This document shows, piece after piece, positions 6,174 to 6,353 of a stretch of DNA of 6,353 nt (its first letter is position 1; each line of letters begins with the position of its first letter). The notes beneath the pieces were generated by a model. The model saw nothing but the letters and a program-made list of their open reading frames with translations, was not told the DNA's origin and ran no database searches. Origin of the DNA: Victivallales bacterium (GTDB lineage Bacteria > Verrucomicrobiota > Lentisphaeria > Oligosphaerales > Oligosphaeraceae); assembly GCA_900769285.1 (NCBI GenBank), contig CAAGGB010000146.1:1-6353 (forward strand). Reading direction: 5' to 3'. A program made the position numbers and the translations under genes.

Positions 6174-6251
6174 TGGTGTGCGACGGCGAACTCGAATCGC
6201 CGACCTCTACCGTGTCAAGGTAGCGCTCTAACCAAACTGAGCTAGTCGCAC
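6174..6251 (-). tRNA. tRNA-Val (anticodon GAC), copy 2 of the tandem in transcription order
   Basis: On the minus strand the gene folds into a complete cloverleaf: acceptor GTGCGAC/GTCGCAC (7 bp), D stem GCTC/GAGC, anticodon stem CTACC/GGTAG with loop TTGACAC, a 5-nt variable loop, and T stem GGCGA/TCGCC with loop TTCGAAC. The anticodon GAC is at 6216-6214 and reads GUC and GUU valine codons. The 3' CCA is encoded (6174-6176) and the discriminator base is A. Total length is 78 nt with CCA. It lies 13 nt after the other copy and is probably cut from the same precursor. Confidence 0.97.
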
Positions 6252-6264
6252 ATGGAAGATGGGA

Positions 6265-6342
6265 TGGTGTGCGACGGCGAACTCGAATCGCCGACCTCTA
6301 CCGTGTCAAGGTAGCGCTCTAACCAAACTGAGCTAGTCGCAC
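6265..6342 (-). tRNA. tRNA-Val (anticodon GAC), copy 1 of the tandem in transcription order
   Basis: Identical base for base to the neighbouring tRNA-Val gene, with the same arms, anticodon GAC (6307-6305) and encoded CCA (6265-6267). Its promoter would lie past the right edge of the window, so further tRNA genes may precede it. Confidence 0.97.
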
Positions 6343-6353
6343 ATGGATGGAAA

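Larger units (their letters stand above)
6172..6347. repeat. Tandem 85-bp direct repeat containing the tRNA genes
   Basis: Bases 6172-6256 and 6263-6347 are identical, 91 bp apart in register. The identity extends a few bases past each tRNA end, so this is a recent tandem duplication or one kept identical by gene conversion. It could expand or contract by recombination. Confidence 0.9.

Noticed and set aside
6174..6342. The two repeats at the right end as a CRISPR-like array
   Set aside because: The units are complete tRNA genes with full cloverleaf folds and encoded CCA, separated by only 13 nt.
6174..6342. The tRNA genes as an integration site for a mobile element
   Set aside because: No integrase gene and no partial tRNA repeat elsewhere in the window; the toxin-antitoxin module is at the opposite end.

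Overview
This is a G+C-rich bacterial window with an AT-richer toxin-antitoxin module at its left end. It holds five protein-coding genes and two identical tRNA genes. The large secreted family-106 glycoside hydrolase, the C-ending codon bias and the DUF58 protein would suit a polysaccharide-degrading bacterium, perhaps of the Planctomycetes-Verrucomicrobia-Lentisphaerae group. That placement is an inference from gene content and style; no phylogenetic marker is present.

Positions 1-700, minus strand: a DinJ/YafQ-type type II toxin-antitoxin operon. The antitoxin is first, the toxin start overlaps the antitoxin stop by 4 bp, and there is a good ribosome binding site and a plausible promoter with inverted repeats. 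By eye its base composition is near 50% G+C, against about 70% in the rest of the window, which suggests later acquisition.

Positions 721-4482, minus strand: one large gene (1228 aa) for an exported GH106-type alpha-L-rhamnosidase-like enzyme with accessory beta-sandwich domains. It is followed by a long GC-rich hairpin that separates it from the toxin-antitoxin promoter.

Positions 4483-4666: a 184-bp divergent intergenic region. It has a good plus-strand promoter, a weaker minus-strand candidate and a repeated A-tract.

Positions 4667-6102, plus strand: a probable two-gene operon. The first gene encodes an unrecognised 164-aa protein. The second encodes a full-length DUF58 protein with a von Willebrand A-like fold and an intact metal-binding motif. 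The MoxR ATPase that usually accompanies DUF58 genes is not in the window.

Positions 6126-6342: a perfect 18-19-bp hairpin, then two identical tRNA-Val(GAC) genes on the minus strand, converging on the DUF58 operon. The two plus-strand genes use GTC for 26 of their 28 valines, the codon these tRNAs read by exact pairing.

I do not see a clearly new multi-gene system. The least explained element is the 164-aa protein paired with DUF58.
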